NCBI GenBank assembly: GCA_021613375.1
Contig: CM038719.1
Span: 42,422,146-42,486,145 of the forward strand
Length of the DNA stretch: 64,000 nt
DNA from: Megaleporinus macrocephalus
Lineage: Eukaryota; Chordata; Actinopteri; Characiformes; Anostomidae
Direction of reading: 5' to 3'
The notes under the pieces were generated by a model that saw only the letters and a list, made by a program, of their open reading frames with translations, made no database searches and was not told where the DNA came from. The position numbers and the translations under genes are program-made. Positions 46,200-58,000 of this stretch are shown in pieces. The first letter of the stretch is position 1. The number at the start of each line of letters is the position of its first letter.

Positions 46200-47445
46200 G
46201 GAAGACACTGGAAGACCATACACACTCCACACAGACACTGGGAGACCATACACACTCCACACAGACACTGGGAGACCATACACACTCCACACAGACACTG
46301 GGAGACCGTACACACTCCACACAGACACTGGGAGACCATACACACTCCACACAGACACTGGGAGACCGTACACACTCCACACAGACACTGGGAGACCGTA
46401 CACACTCCACACAGACACTGGGAGACCAAACAAACTTCACACAGACACTGGGAGACCCTACACACTCCACACAGACACTGGGAGACCATACACACTCCAC
46501 ACAGACACTGGGAGACCATACACACTCCACACAGACACTGGGAGACCATACACACTCCACACAGACACTGGGAGACCGTACAGACTCCACACAGACACTG
46601 GGAGACCATACACACTCCACACAGACACTGGGAGACCATACACACTCCACACAGACACTGGGAGACCGTACAGACTCCACACAGACACTGGGAGACCGTA
46701 CAGACTCCACACAGACACAGGGAGACCGTACACACTCCACACAGACACTGGGAGACCGTACACACTCCACACAGACACTGGGAGACCATACACACTCCAC
46801 ACAGACACTGGGAGACCGTACACTCTCCACACAGACACTGGGAGACCATACACACTCCACACAGACACTGGGAGACCATACACACTCCACACAGACACTG
46901 GGAGACCATACAGACTCCACACAGACACTGGGAGACCGTACAGACTCCACACAGACACTGGGAGACCGTACAGACTCCACACAGACACTGGGAGACCATA
47001 CACACTCCACACAGACACTGGGAGACTGTACACACTCCACACAGACACTGGGAGACCATACAGACTCCACACAGACACTGGGAGACCGTACAGACTCCAC
47101 ACAGACACTGGGAGACCGTACAGACTCCACACAGACACTGGGAGACCATACACACTCCACACAGACACTGGGAGACTGTACACACTCCACACAGACACTG
47201 GGAGACCATACAGACTCCACACAGACACTGGGAGACCGTACAGACTCCACACAGACACTGGGAGACCGCACACACTCCACACAGACACTGGGAGACCATA
47301 CACACTCCACACAGACACTGGGAGACCGTACAGACTCCACACAGACACTGGGAGACCGTACAGACTCCACACAGACACTGGGAGACCGTACAGACTCCAC
47401 ACAGACACTGGGAGACCGTACAGACTCCACACAGACACTGGAAAA
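46200..47445. repeat. 30-bp minisatellite, SINE-A body type, about 41 copies
   Basis: The unit is CACACTCCACACAGACACTG followed by GGAGACCATA, with CATA/CGTA and CACACTCC/CAGACTCC variants. It matches the minus strand of the SINE-A body (a stretch like CAGACACGGGGAGAAC then ATGCAAACTCCACACAG in fish SINEs). Multi-unit blocks recur, for example with GGAGACTGTA at 47020 and 47170. Several frames on both strands are open for over 370 codons, which is an artefact of the 30-bp period. Confidence 0.95.
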
Positions 47446-48044
47446 CCATATGCTCGGTTTGCTAAGTGTGCAGGTATCAGTGAAACATTAGCTACGACAG
47501 GGTTAAAGAACTGTGGCTCAACATCACAGATTGTACCACTGTTTTGAATAATTGAAGTAATCCAGGCCCTGAAGGAAGGAGGCACAGAGTTTAGGGGGAA
47601 AACTGGAATTCAGCTTGGCATTATAATTCCAAAATGGGAAAAGAAAGTCACAGCCAGGCAGCCTGTGAGTTACTGAGCTTTATACAACTGCACACATGCC
47701 TTACTGCCAAACGCCATTCACGGAACGGGAGCAGCGGCTGGAAAGTACACGCTCTGGGTTCCACAGACGGCTGAGAGAGTGGCGGGGGCAGCAATGGGTG
47801 GGGGCTAGGTGGGGTTTGTGGTTAGATTACTAATGGGCCATTATGCTGCGAGAGTAAACCAGAGTCAGAAAGGTCAAAACCTTTATCATTATTTCAAACA
47901 TGTAAACTATATGTCCAGACTTTTCCAGAGGCCCCTTGTTTTAGTGAAATAGGGCTAATTTAGCTTTTCCAGTTTTCCCCTTTTCTTGTTACATAGTATT
48001 TTGTGCATGTAAGCATTCTGCAGAGCTATAAAACCCAAAGTACA
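47446..48044. other. Unassigned spacer between two 30-bp arrays
   Basis: It is non-repetitive with no gene recognised. It separates two arrays of the same unit and orientation, so it may be an insertion into one ancestral array or a spacer between duplicates. Confidence 0.5.
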
Positions 48045-48977
48045 CACACTGGGAGACCATACAGACTCCACACAGACACTGGGAGACCATACAGACTCCA
48101 CACAGACACTGGGAGACCATACACACTCCACACAGACACTGGGAGACAGTACACACTCCACACAGACACTGGGAGACCGTACACACTCCACACAGACACT
48201 GGGAGACCATACACACTCCACACAGACACTGGGAGACCAAACACACTCCACACAGACACTGGGAGACCATACAGACTCCACACAGACACTGGGAGACCGT
48301 ACACACTCCACACAGACACTGGGAGACCATACACACTCCACACAGACACTGGGAGACCATACACACTCCACAAAGACACTGGGAGACCGTACAAACTCCA
48401 CACAGACACTGGGAGACCATACACACTCCACACAGACACTGGGAGACCATACACACTCCACACAGACACTGGGAGACCGTACACACTCCACACAGACACT
48501 GGGAGACCGTACACACTCCACACAGACACTGGGAGACCATACAGACTCCACACAGACACTGGGAGACCATACAGACTCCACACAGACACTGGGAGACCAT
48601 ACACACTCCACACAGACACTGGGAGACCATACACACTCCACACAGACACTGGGAGACCATACAGACTCCACACAGACACTGGGAGACCGTACACACTCCA
48701 CACAGACACTTGGAGACCATACACACCTTACACAGACACTGGGAGACCATACAAACTCCACACAGACACTGGGAGACCATACACACTCCACACAGACACT
48801 GGGAGACCATACACACTCCACACAGACACTGGGAGACCATACACACTCCACACAGACACTGGGAGACCATACACACTCCACACAGACACTGGGAGACCAT
48901 ACACACTCCACACAGACACTGGGAGACCATACAGACTCCACACAGACACTGGGAGACCATACAGACTTCACACAGAC
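48045..48977. repeat. 30-bp minisatellite, second array, about 31 copies
   Basis: It has the same unit and orientation as 46200-47445, with CATA variants more frequent. The last unit runs into CACACAGACCCCCCCGTGAC. Confidence 0.95.
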
Positions 48978-49025
48978 CCCCCCGTGACCCTGACTAGCGG
49001 GATAAAGAGGAAGATGATGGATGGA
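48978..49025 (+). mobile_element. SINE-A 3' tail
   Basis: CCCCCGTGACCCTGACTAGC, then GGGATAAAGAGG and GATGGATGGACGGA, match the tail of the SINE-A copy at 7027-7075 (there on the minus strand). The tail is on the plus strand, while the adjoining array units are in SINE minus-strand sense, so a rearrangement lies at the junction. Confidence 0.75.
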
Positions 49026-49484
49026 CGGAGACAGGCAGCACTTATATATGTAGTTCTGTTCACTTTGGCTGTTTCTAAAGTCAGTGTATTTGTTTGTTTA
49101 CATGTTTTGCTATTTGAACTAAAGCCTGCAGATAAACAGCTTGATATTTTCTCAGATGTGTTTAAGCAGAGCATGAGTAGAGACTTAACCTTGCATACTA
49201 CACGTGAGTGCTAAGCCATAAATATATTACTAGATCTTAGTCTAAACAAGAAGCAGGCAGAGGACGAAAGAGTTTTATTTCCCATTAGTTCTGGGAGGAA
49301 GACGTCTTTTGGAAAAGACAACAAAGCTGCGAAGAACTGCATTGGCAGCCTACAGTCAGATCCTTTGTATGAAGGTTTGGCTAATCGGGTCGGCAATTGA
49401 CTGCTTCGGTCTGCAGTTTTTCCTGACCTCAGCAACACAACATCCGCTTTTAATCAGCCTCCGCTGAATAACTCGGGGAGAGAG

Positions 49485-49524
<40 letters not shown>

Positions 49525-49864
49525 GGATTATGGCGATCATTTCAAACTTTCTCTCGTGTCCTGCAGCTGTTTTCTATCCTCTGTGATGTAGTTAATCACA
49601 AATTATATAACGTAACCAGAAGGCCTAATTAATGAACTTTTTTGTTGATGCTAATAATTAGCTTTTGGAAGTCTGCAGGCTACCGCAGGACGCTTCTTTG
49701 TGCAACGCGGGGCAACTGTGTCATAAGCCTGCTGCTGGTGTACCGGTGAAAAATATATACCCCAGCTAAAATAAACGATTTCTTTAATTCTACTGTGTTG
49801 TGGGTTTTAGAACAGACGCTGTGACGTCCAGACGTATCTTTTCTTTACGTGTGCAGTCATGCAG
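49026..49864. other. Unassigned spacer with a (GA)n run at 49477-49521
   Basis: No gene is recognised. The GA run of about 45 bases is the only simple repeat. Confidence 0.55.
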
Positions 49865-51195
49865 TCTGTGTAGAACTGGATTAAACTCAACTGAACATCT
49901 TCAGGATGAGTCAGACTGGTTAAGCTCCACTGAACACCTTTCAGTCTGGAGTTGGAGGCATGAAGCACATTGAATACATTTGGTGTGAGTTGGAGTGATG
50001 AAGCTCCACTGAAGGTCTTTTGGGTGGGAGGGGAGCAGCAAAGCTCCACTGAACACCATCAGGATGGGTTGTACTAGTGAAGTGCCACTAAACACCATCG
50101 GGATGGGTTGGACTGGTGAAGTGCCACTAAACACCATCGGGATGGGTTGGACTGGTGAAGCTCCACTAACACCATAGAGATTAGTTGGACTGGTTAAGCT
50201 CCACCAAACACCATAGAGATGAGTCGGACTGGTGAAGCTCTATTGAACACCACTGGGATGAATTGGACTGGTGAGGCTTTACTGAACTCCATTGGGGTGA
50301 GTTGAACTGGTGAAGCTCTATTGAACACCATTGGGGTGAGTTGGACTGGTGAAGCTCCACTGAACACCACAGAGATGAGTTGGACTGGTGAAGTTCCACT
50401 GAACACCACAAAAAAGGAATTGAACTGGTGAAGTGCCAACAAACACCATAGGGATGAGTTGGACTGATGAAGCTCCACTGAAAACCACTGGGATAAGTTG
50501 CACTGGTGAAGCTTCAGTGAACACCATTGGCATGAGGTGTACTGATGAAGCCCCAATGAAAACCACTGGGATGAGTTGGACTGGTGAAGCTCCACTGAAC
50601 ATCTTTGGGATGAGTTGGAGAGATGAAGCCCCAGTAAACACCTTTGCTGTGAGTTGGAGACATGAAGGGCATGTGATGAAGCTCCAAGATGACTTCACTA
50701 TAAAAACTTATAGATTTTTTTTGTGATAATACAGCTTCACTGGTCTACTCTTGTGATGAATTGGGATCAAGTGAGGAGGCTCCACCCAAGTCCTGTGGTG
50801 TAAACTAGAGAGTAAGCATCACTGATCACCTTTGGGAAGAGTTGGAGAGCTTAAGCTCCATTACATCCATCGGATACCTTTTAAGTGAGTTAAAGAGAAG
50901 AAGCTCCATGTCTTGTTGAAGTTGGAGTGATGAAGCTCCACTGAAGACCTCTGGAATGAATTAAAGTATGATGAAGTTCACCTAATTATCTTTGGGAAGA
51001 GTTGGAATAATATAGCTCCACTGAAGACCTCTTGGTTCAGTTAGAGTGCTGAAGATCCAGTACGAATGAACTCTGGGATGAATTGGAAAGCCTAATCTCC
51101 ACTGAATGCCCTTGGGATGAGTTGGAATGATTAAGGTAATGAAGGAACATTAAATATCTTCAGGAGAAGTTGGAGTAACAAAGCACATTGAACAC
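49865..51195. repeat. 39-bp degenerate minisatellite, about 34 copies
   Basis: The unit is close to GAGTTGGACTGGTGAAGCTC then CACTGAACACCATTGGGAT. It is well kept at 50040-50640 and diverged with length changes towards both ends. Minus-strand frames (LHQSNSSQWCSVE repeats) are by-products of the 39-bp period. Confidence 0.93.
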
Positions 51196-51289
51196 TCCAA
51201 GCTCAACTCAGCTCTTGAATTATGTCGATAAAAAAAATGTAAAAAACAACCGCAACACCAAATCCGTGACTATGGTCCTCAGTTGGAAA

Positions 51290-51790
51290 AGGGTGGAGTG
51301 CCCTCTGGAGAGAGCTGAGCCAAAAGGCCAATCTACATTCCTACTCTCACCTGTGGTCAGGAGCTTTGGGTTGTGCCCAGAAGAACGAGATCGCGGATAC
51401 GAGCTGCCCAGATTAGTTTTCTCCGTGCGATGTCGGGTCTTACCCTTAGAGATAGAGTGAGGAGCTCGATTATACAGTACAGGGGAGGCTCAGAATCGAG
51501 CCGCTACTCCTCCACGTCGAGAGAAACAAGTCGGGGTGGTTCGGGCATCTGGTTAGGATGCCTCCTGGACGCCTCCCTGTGAAGGTGTTCCGGACATGTC
51601 CAACCGGGAGGAGAACCCGGGGAAGACCTAGGACACACTGGAGGGATTATATCTCTCAGCTGGCCTGGGAACACCTCGGTATCCCCCCGGATAATGTAGA
51701 GGAGGTGACTGGGGAGAGGGAGGTCTAGGTTTCTCTGCTTAGACTGCTACCCCCGTGACGGATGGATGGATGGACGTAATGGATGGATGG
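51290..51790 (+). mobile_element. RTE (Rex3-like) LINE, 3' end
   Basis: A non-LTR retrotransposon end carries the last part of its ORF, then CTGCTACCCCCGTGACG and a tail of GATGGATGGATGG repeats, as in fish Rex3/RTE elements. It is strongly 5' truncated. No target duplication was identified. Confidence 0.8.
51340..51728 (+). pseudogene. RTE-like ORF, C-terminal end, frameshifted
   Basis: Frame one up to about 51475 reads ELWVVPRRTRSRIRAAQISF then LRAMSGLTLRDRVRSSII. A second frame, 51486-51728, reads RLRIEPLLLHVERNKSGWFG, HLVRMPPGRLPVKVF, GRPRTHWRDYISQLAWE and LGIPPDNVEEV and ends at a TAG. Together they follow the C-terminal region downstream of the reverse transcriptase domain in fish RTE-type LINEs. 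A frameshift lies between 51475 and 51486. No catalytic domain remains, so it is inactive. Confidence 0.85.
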
Positions 51791-51799
51791 ATGGATATA

Positions 51800-51870
51800 T
51801 GTACATGATGAATGGACCAATAGAAGTATGTTTTTGGTCTTTCCTGTAGCTTGTTTTTTTTCATTGGACA
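51800..51870 (+). repeat. Dispersed repeat family C, copy 5 (partial)
   Basis: CATGATGAATGGACCAATAG, then GTTTTTGGTCTTTCCTGTAG, matches both ends of the family C complement at 23905-24045, with the middle deleted. Confidence 0.6.
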
Positions 51871-51879
51871 CCAACGATA

Positions 51880-51945
51880 TACATAAAATAAAATTATATA
51901 TATATTAAAATTATTATATATATATATATATATATATAAATTATT
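51880..51945. repeat. AT-rich (TATA)n stretch
   Basis: ATATATATATATTAAAATTA and a further (AT) run. It is simple sequence only. Confidence 0.9.
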
Positions 51946-51949
51946 ATGT

Positions 51950-52815
51950 ATGATTATTACCACTTTTTATCAGGAACGCTACCACCTGACCTGAGGCTCG
52001 TGAAGAAAAGCTAATGACAATAACGCTCCACTTTTGAACTCCTGCTCCTACAAACAGAAGCCACACGCTTTCGCTTTGAGTCAACAATCAAGCCGTGGAG
52101 CTTTGCTTGTGTTCTACGTGCCTTTCTGACACAGCCAGGCTGTTTATTTGGACTCCGCCTCCTCTTTCAAAGCTCCGTCAGACCCCTGAACCCACAAGCG
52201 TTTGTTTTGCCCTAGCGTAGCTTATTGAGATTCATAAGCTATGAGAGCATAATGTTCCGGAACGCCATAGAACGTTCCAGGACATCTACGCTGAGCCTCC
52301 AGAACGTTCTATAATGACCTGGAATGTTCCAGAAGCTCCGAAGGCTCATGTAGAGCGCAGTATCAATCAACAAGGATCTGATCGTAAATCAGTCAGTATG
52401 GGGTTTTCGGGCATGACGCCTCAAGCGGACCTTCACAGTAAAAAAAAAAAAAAAAAACATGCGCAAATTGGCTTGTAGGCCCGTCTTGCTGCTCATCCCT
52501 CTGGAGCAGATACTGAGTCACCGGAATCAGAACGGGTTACAAACATTTGGTAATGCTTTGTTTTATGGTCTTCTACATTCTGAGTATGCGTGAGGTTCTG
52601 CGAAGTACTAGATAATTATTTTGGGTAAATGATGTTAAGTACTAAGATCCTGTAATTAAATTACACTGAAACGTCTCACAGGCTCTCGGCTAAAAGCACC
52701 TCATATAAAAACTACTGCTATCTGGGATTTTACTTTATATGTTAAGATCTGGCACGTACCAAACCAGAGTCAAAAGGTCAATCTGTATGATACTTAAGCA
52801 AGAACTGTTCAAAGC
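51950..52815. other. Unassigned stretch holding a heat-shock-element-like cluster
   Basis: No gene is recognised. It contains the motif cluster at 52255-52334 (separate entry) and an A19 run at 52440-52458. Confidence 0.5.
52255..52334. promoter_or_regulatory. Cluster of HSE-like GAAnnTTC motifs
   Basis: TTCcgGAA lies at 52255-52262, GAAcgTTC at 52270-52277, GAAcgTTC at 52302-52309, and the three-part GAAtgTTCcaGAA at 52322-52334 is a perfect nGAAnnTTCnnGAAn heat shock element. Four such palindromes in 80 bp is more than expected, but they may be internal repetition of an AGAACGTTC word. No neighbouring gene is visible to be regulated. Confidence 0.3.
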
Positions 52816-54784
52816 CAGTCTATTCTCAAGTTTCATTCCATATATTTAGACTTTCATTCTATATTCACGTTTCATTCCATATATTCAGATTTTCATTCAA
52901 TATTCTCATGTTTCATTCCATATATTCAGATTTTCATTCTATATTCTCAAGTTTCATTCCATATATTTAGACTTTCATTCTATATTCTCAACTTTCATTC
53001 CATATATTTAGACTTTCATTCTATATTCTAAAGTTTCATTTCATATATTTAGACTTTCATTCTACATTCTTATATTTCATTCCATATATTCAGATTTTCA
53101 TTCTATATTCTCATGTTTCATTCAATATATTCAGATTTTCATTCTATATTCTCAAGTTTCATTCCATATATTTAGACTTTCATTCTATATTCTCAACTTT
53201 CATTCCATATATTTAGACTTTCATTCTATATTCTCAACTTTCATTCCATATATTCAGATTTTCATTCTATATTCTCAAGTTTCATTCCATATATTTAGAC
53301 TTTCATTCTATATTCTCAACTTTCATTCCATATATTTAGACTTTCATTCTATATTCTAAAGTTTCATTTCATATATTCAGATTTTCATTCTATATTCACA
53401 TGTTTCATTCCATATATTCAGATTTTCATTCAATATTCTCATGTTTCATTCAATATACTCAGACTTTCATTCTATATTCTCAAGTTTCATTCCATATATT
53501 CAGACTTTCATTCTGTATTCTCAAGTTTCATTCCATATATTTAGACTTTCATTCTATATTATCAAGTTTCATTCCATATATTCAGACTTGCATTCTATAT
53601 TCTCAAGTTTCATTCCATATATTCAGACTTTCATTCTTTATTCTCAAGTTTCATTCCATATATTCAGACTTTCATTCTATATTCTCAAGTTTTATTCCAT
53701 ATATTCAGACTTTCATTCTATATTCTCAAGTTTCATTCCATATATTCAGACTTTCATTCTATATTCTCAAGTTTCATTCCATATATTCAGATTTTCATTC
53801 TATATTCTCAGGTTTCATTTCATATATTCAGACTTTCATTCTATATTCTCAAAGTACATTTCATATATTCAGACTGCCATTCTATATTCTCAAATTTCAT
53901 TCCATATATTCAGACTTTCATTCTATATTTTCAAGTTTCATTCCATATATTCAGACTTTCATTCTATATTCTCAAGTTTTATTCCATATATTCAGACTTT
54001 CATTCTATATTCTCAAGTTTCATTCCATATATTCAGACTTTCATTCTATATTCTCAAGTTTCATTCCATATATTCAGATTTTCATTCTATATTCTCAGGT
54101 TTCATTTCATATATTCAGACTTTCATTCTATATTCTCAAAGTACATTTCATATATTCAGACTGCCATTCTATATTCTCAAATTTCATTCCATATATTCAG
54201 ACTTTCATTCTATATTTTCAAGTTTCATTCCATATATTCAGACTTTCATTCTATATTCTCAAGTTTTATTCCATATATTCAGACTTTCATTCTATATTCT
54301 CAAGTTTCATTCCATATATTCAGACTTTCATTCTATATTCTCAAGTTTCATTCCATATATTCAGATTTTCATTCTATATTCTCAGGTTTCATTTCATATA
54401 TTCAGACTTTCATTCTATATTCTCAAATTTCATTCCATATATTCAGACTTTCATTCTATATTCTCAAGTTTCATTCCATATATTCAGATTTTCATTCTAT
54501 ATTCTCAGGTTTCATTTCATATATTCAGACTTTCATTCTATATTCTCAAAGTACATTTCATATATTCAGACTGCCATTCTATATTCTCAAATTTCATTCC
54601 ATATATTCAGACTTTCATTCTATATTCTCAAGTTTTATTCCATATATTCAGACTTTCATTCTATATTCTCAAGTTTCATTCCATATATTCAGACTTTCAT
54701 TCTTTATTATCAAGTTTCATTCCATATATTTAGACTTTCATTCTGTATTCTCAAGTTTCATTCCATATATTCAGACTTTCATTA
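52816..54784. repeat. 41-bp minisatellite, about 48 copies
   Basis: The unit is TTTCATTCCATATATTCAGA then CTTTCATTCTATATTCTCAAG. Variants are TTTAGA, CAACTTTC, CAGGTTTCATTTC and AAGTACATTTC. The block with AAGTACATTTCATATATTCA recurs at about 53851, 54138 and 54547, with 287 bp (7 units) between the first two. Because 41 is not a multiple of 3, a reading frame cycles through all three unit frames; two overlapping frames of 461 and 430 codons are open. Confidence 0.96.
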
Positions 54785-55429
54785 GTGTTACAGTTTACCT
54801 GTTCACAGGTAGGTGACGGAAGTGTTAGGAATCTGCCTCTTGTATCTCTCTGTGTATTTTAATGCCCACCATAAGGTAAGGAATAGTACTGCAGTCTATA
54901 GCATATAGATCCGCAGTGGAATACAATATACAATACACAGTCCAGTGTAGCTGAATGTAGCTATAAATAATAATAATTTAGTTCTAAAACTATTGTAGAA
55001 AATAACAATGTGCAAAAATAAAAACCTGGCATTAAACCTGGCAAGTTCAAGACAGTAAATTATTGCTGGTTAAAGTGTATGTTATTATGTATATTATTAT
55101 GGGTAACAAGCTAGAATAAATGAGCTTGTTGCTATGAGATCTGGAGATATCTTACTTAAATTTAGATTCAAATGGACTAAACAACCAAAGTGCCTCTCTG
55201 CTGGAAGCACTCCTTCACAACATGAACTATGCTCTGAATATTCATGATTTTTGTCACGGTGTAAGCTTTTATACACTTGGGGACATTATTATATATAAAA
55301 AGCTGACAGAAAGTTTTTATTTACTCAGTAAACACTTTTATCAAATTATTAAATATTAATCAGTATTAATAGAGTAAGTAGTGCTTTTTCATACATCAGT
55401 GTGTTTATTTAACCCTTTCCGAGCTTCTC
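54785..55429. other. Unassigned AT-rich spacer
   Basis: No gene or repeat unit is seen. Confidence 0.5.
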
Positions 55430-55700
55430 CTAAACAACCCAGTATTATTATCAGTTCTGATCTAATACCTGCTTTGACTGCTCAGTACTTCATTAAGATA
55501 AATCAAGAACTGAACACATTCATACAATGTCTGGGACGTCCAGGAGAAATCTGGAACCTAACTTTGTTCTTCAAACTGGATCAAGATCTGATCTACTTCT
55601 CTCACAATAACATATTCATGATACTTTGTATTGTATGTCTGATTATTTACATCTGTTCTAATCAGATCTGCTGTTCTTACTGGTGGAATCAAAGCTTTTA
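55430..55700 (+). repeat. Dispersed repeat family D, copy 2, with open frame
   Basis: It is nearly identical to 63256-63500, apart from a missing stretch of 12-15 bases after AAATCAAGA, and matches the minus strand at 1435-1735. A 106-codon frame (55381-55701) includes ALTAQYFIK, NTFIQCLGRPGEIWNLTLFF and a hydrophobic stretch IFMILCIVCLIIYIC. The frame is shared by copy 3 but closed in copy 1. The family is unidentified. It could be a fragment of an element ORF or a coincidentally open repeat. Confidence 0.75.
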
Positions 55701-55754
55701 GATGATCTGTTTCGGTGTTGAAGGCTGTTGCACACTAGTGTATTTAACATGTAC

Positions 55755-55758
55755 TGTA

Positions 55759-55791
<33 letters not shown>

Positions 55792-55795
55792 ATCC
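55755..55795. repeat. (TC)n(AC)n microsatellite
   Basis: TCTCTCTCTC is followed by ACACACAC. Confidence 0.95.
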
Positions 55796-56135
55796 TAGCT
55801 CACGTGCTTTAATGAGTGTGATGTATTAGTGAAGGCCTTGCCCCTCTTCCTGTAGCAGGGAGGGGTCAGGGGTCAACTAGCTGTGACAAATAATCTAATG
55901 ACTTGGCCATTCCAGAGAAAGAGAGAGCGAAATTCCCATAGCTGTTTACTGAGAGTACTGGGAATACTGCTGGGTTTCCAGTTGCAGGAAGCCGACAACT
56001 TTGGAATTTTTAAACTCATATGCTAAAAGAAACCTGTGACTGATTTTCCTTCCCATACAATGCCACGGAATTCCATAGGTGTTAAGCCAATGACACTACA
56101 TACAGTATATTCATACTTTTACATATTCTCTCTAT
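55796..56135. other. Unassigned spacer
   Basis: No gene or repeat is recognised. Confidence 0.5.
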
Positions 56136-56715
56136 GGAATGTGTATGGTCTCCCAGTGTCTGTGAGGAGTGTGTATGGTCTCCCAGTGTCTGTGTGGAGT
56201 GTGTTTGGTCTCCCAGTGTCTGTGTGGAGTGTGTATGGTCTCCCAGTGTCTGTGTGGAGTGTGTATGGTCTCCCAGTGTCTGTGTGGAGTGTGTATGGTC
56301 GCCCAGTGTCTGTGTGGAGTGTGTTTGGTCTCCCAGTGTCTGTGTGGAGTGTGTATGGTCTCCCAGTGTCTGTGTGGAGTGTGTAAGGTCTCCCAGTGTC
56401 TGTGTGGAGTCTGTATGGTCTCCCAGTGTCTGTGTGGAGTGTGTAAGGTCTCCCAGTGTCTGTGTGGAGTGTGTATGGTCTCCCAGTGTCTGTGTGGAGT
56501 TTGTATGGTCTCCCAGTGTCTGTGTGGAGTCTGTATGGTCTCCCAGTGTCTGTGTGGAGTGTGTATGGTCTCCCAGTGTCTGTGTGGAGTGTGTATGGTC
56601 TCCCAGTGTCTGTGTGGAGTGTGTACGGTCTCCCAGTGTCTGTGAGGAGTGTGTATGGTCTCCCAGTGTCTGTGTGGAGTCTGTATGATCTCCCAGTGTC
56701 TATGTGAATTTTGTA
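56136..56715. repeat. 30-bp minisatellite, SINE-A body type, opposite orientation, about 19 copies
   Basis: The unit TGTGTGGAGTGTGTATGGTC then TCCCAGTGTC is the reverse complement of the unit at 46200-48977. It is the same family at a third site in inverted orientation. Confidence 0.96.
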
Positions 56716-57309
56716 CAGTCTACCAACCCACGTACCCCCTCTCCAACACCCAGAAGTACACTCGTTGTCTTAGAAGATGAATGAATGATAGAATGAATGT
56801 AGAGCACTTTTCATAGCAGTGGCAGCTCAAAGTGATTCACAGATGGTTGTGATCAATAATAGAAGAAACTTTGAGTGTTAATAAGCCAGAGACACAGATC
56901 AGTGTCGAGTTTTAATGAAGCGCTGAGTTAAAGAGAGACATTATTAAACGTGTATTAAAAGTGACTCTGAGCTCGACTTTTTAATAAACGCTGAAATGAG
57001 CTCCACAGAAAGACTGTCTCCAGGTTCTCTGTGTGTTACTGAAGGTGTTTGTACAGAAGGTCAGTATCTGCAGATCTAAGATCAGCAGCTGGAACATAGA
57101 CAGAGAGACATTCTGTGATGTAACAGGTTCTAGATTATCTAGAGCTTTATAGACGAGGACAGAAGTTTAAAGTCTGTTCTAAAAGATAGGGGTAGTCTTT
57201 TAGAAGATATCAAATAAGAAACGTCTACATGTTCCAGCACACTGCGGTTAACGTGGGTCTGTTTGTGTAGAGTTAAGTGCGAGCTAGATCCTAACCCTCC
57301 AACAGCCCC
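56716..57309. other. Unassigned, probably old interspersed repeat
   Basis: 56795-57240 contains phrases such as AGCACTTTTCATAGCAGTGG, CTCAAAGTGATTCACAGAT and CTAGAGCTTTATAGACGAGG, reminiscent of common fish LINE 3' regions, but I cannot assign it. No gene is seen. Confidence 0.35.
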
Positions 57310-57830
57310 GTTCGGCGTCACCCCAGACCTTCGCCTGTCTACCTCATCACAACATGTTACCGCTTTCACCACCCTGCTGGCCAGACGCAGACTGGAAGTG
57401 CGCCTCCCCTCCAACATATGTTAGATGGATCCAGGAGGTTCTAGCATGTATTAAGCTTGAAAAGCTATGTTACTATCTGAAGGGTTCCTTGGAATCTTTT
57501 CACAATACTTGGAACCCTATTCTGGATTTTATTAAAAACGTGACTGTTGCACCTGAAGAGGATAGCGATGCTCAGGTGTTTTTATTTTTTTCCTCTCTCC
57601 CCTTCTTATTTACTTCTTTATCTATCTTTTTATTAATTTATATTTTCTCTTAATAGTAAGTTATTCATTGTTGTGCCCCATTATTTTTTTGTTAAACCAG
57701 CTTCCAGATGGGATGGGTCTGTTTTTTTGGGGGGAAGGATTAGGGCTGGGGATGGGAAACTTTCTAGGGGTAAAAGTGGGGTTTGTATGACGTAGAAGCA
57801 TCTGTTCAGTTGCTACAAATGTAGAAACTT
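57310..57830 (+). mobile_element. L1-like LINE, 3' end
   Basis: The end of an ORF2-like frame is followed by a T-rich, G-run-containing stretch (TTTTTTTGGGGGGAAGG) of the type found in fish L1-like 3' untranslated regions. The coding remnant reads ALLAR-like LLARRR (near 57374), then after a frameshift WKCASPPTYVRWIQEVLACI, KLEKLCYYLKGSLESFHNTW and NPILDFI (57390-57540). The C-terminus of L1-type reverse transcriptases has this pattern (W-I/L-x-E-V, LEKL-x-Y-x-L-x-G, F-x-x-x-W-x-P-x-L). The 5' part is missing and the fragment is inactive. Confidence 0.7.
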
Positions 57831-58000
57831 TTTCATGACTTCAAATAACACAATAACAAGATTTGGAGATAATATTGCCAACTACACATCACACATCTGT
57901 AATCGGTCAAATTGCCTGTCAATCAGAAAATCAATAGCCGTTATTAAGAAACTGAACTTATTAGATTATCTAACGACAGACAGAAGGCTCTGCTCTATAG

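Noticed and set aside
46184..47585. Frames of 375-435 codons on both strands (STQTLGDHTH, CLCGVCMVSQ and similar)
   Set aside because: They are products of the 30-bp period. Five overlapping frames cannot all be genes, and none has a non-repeat domain.
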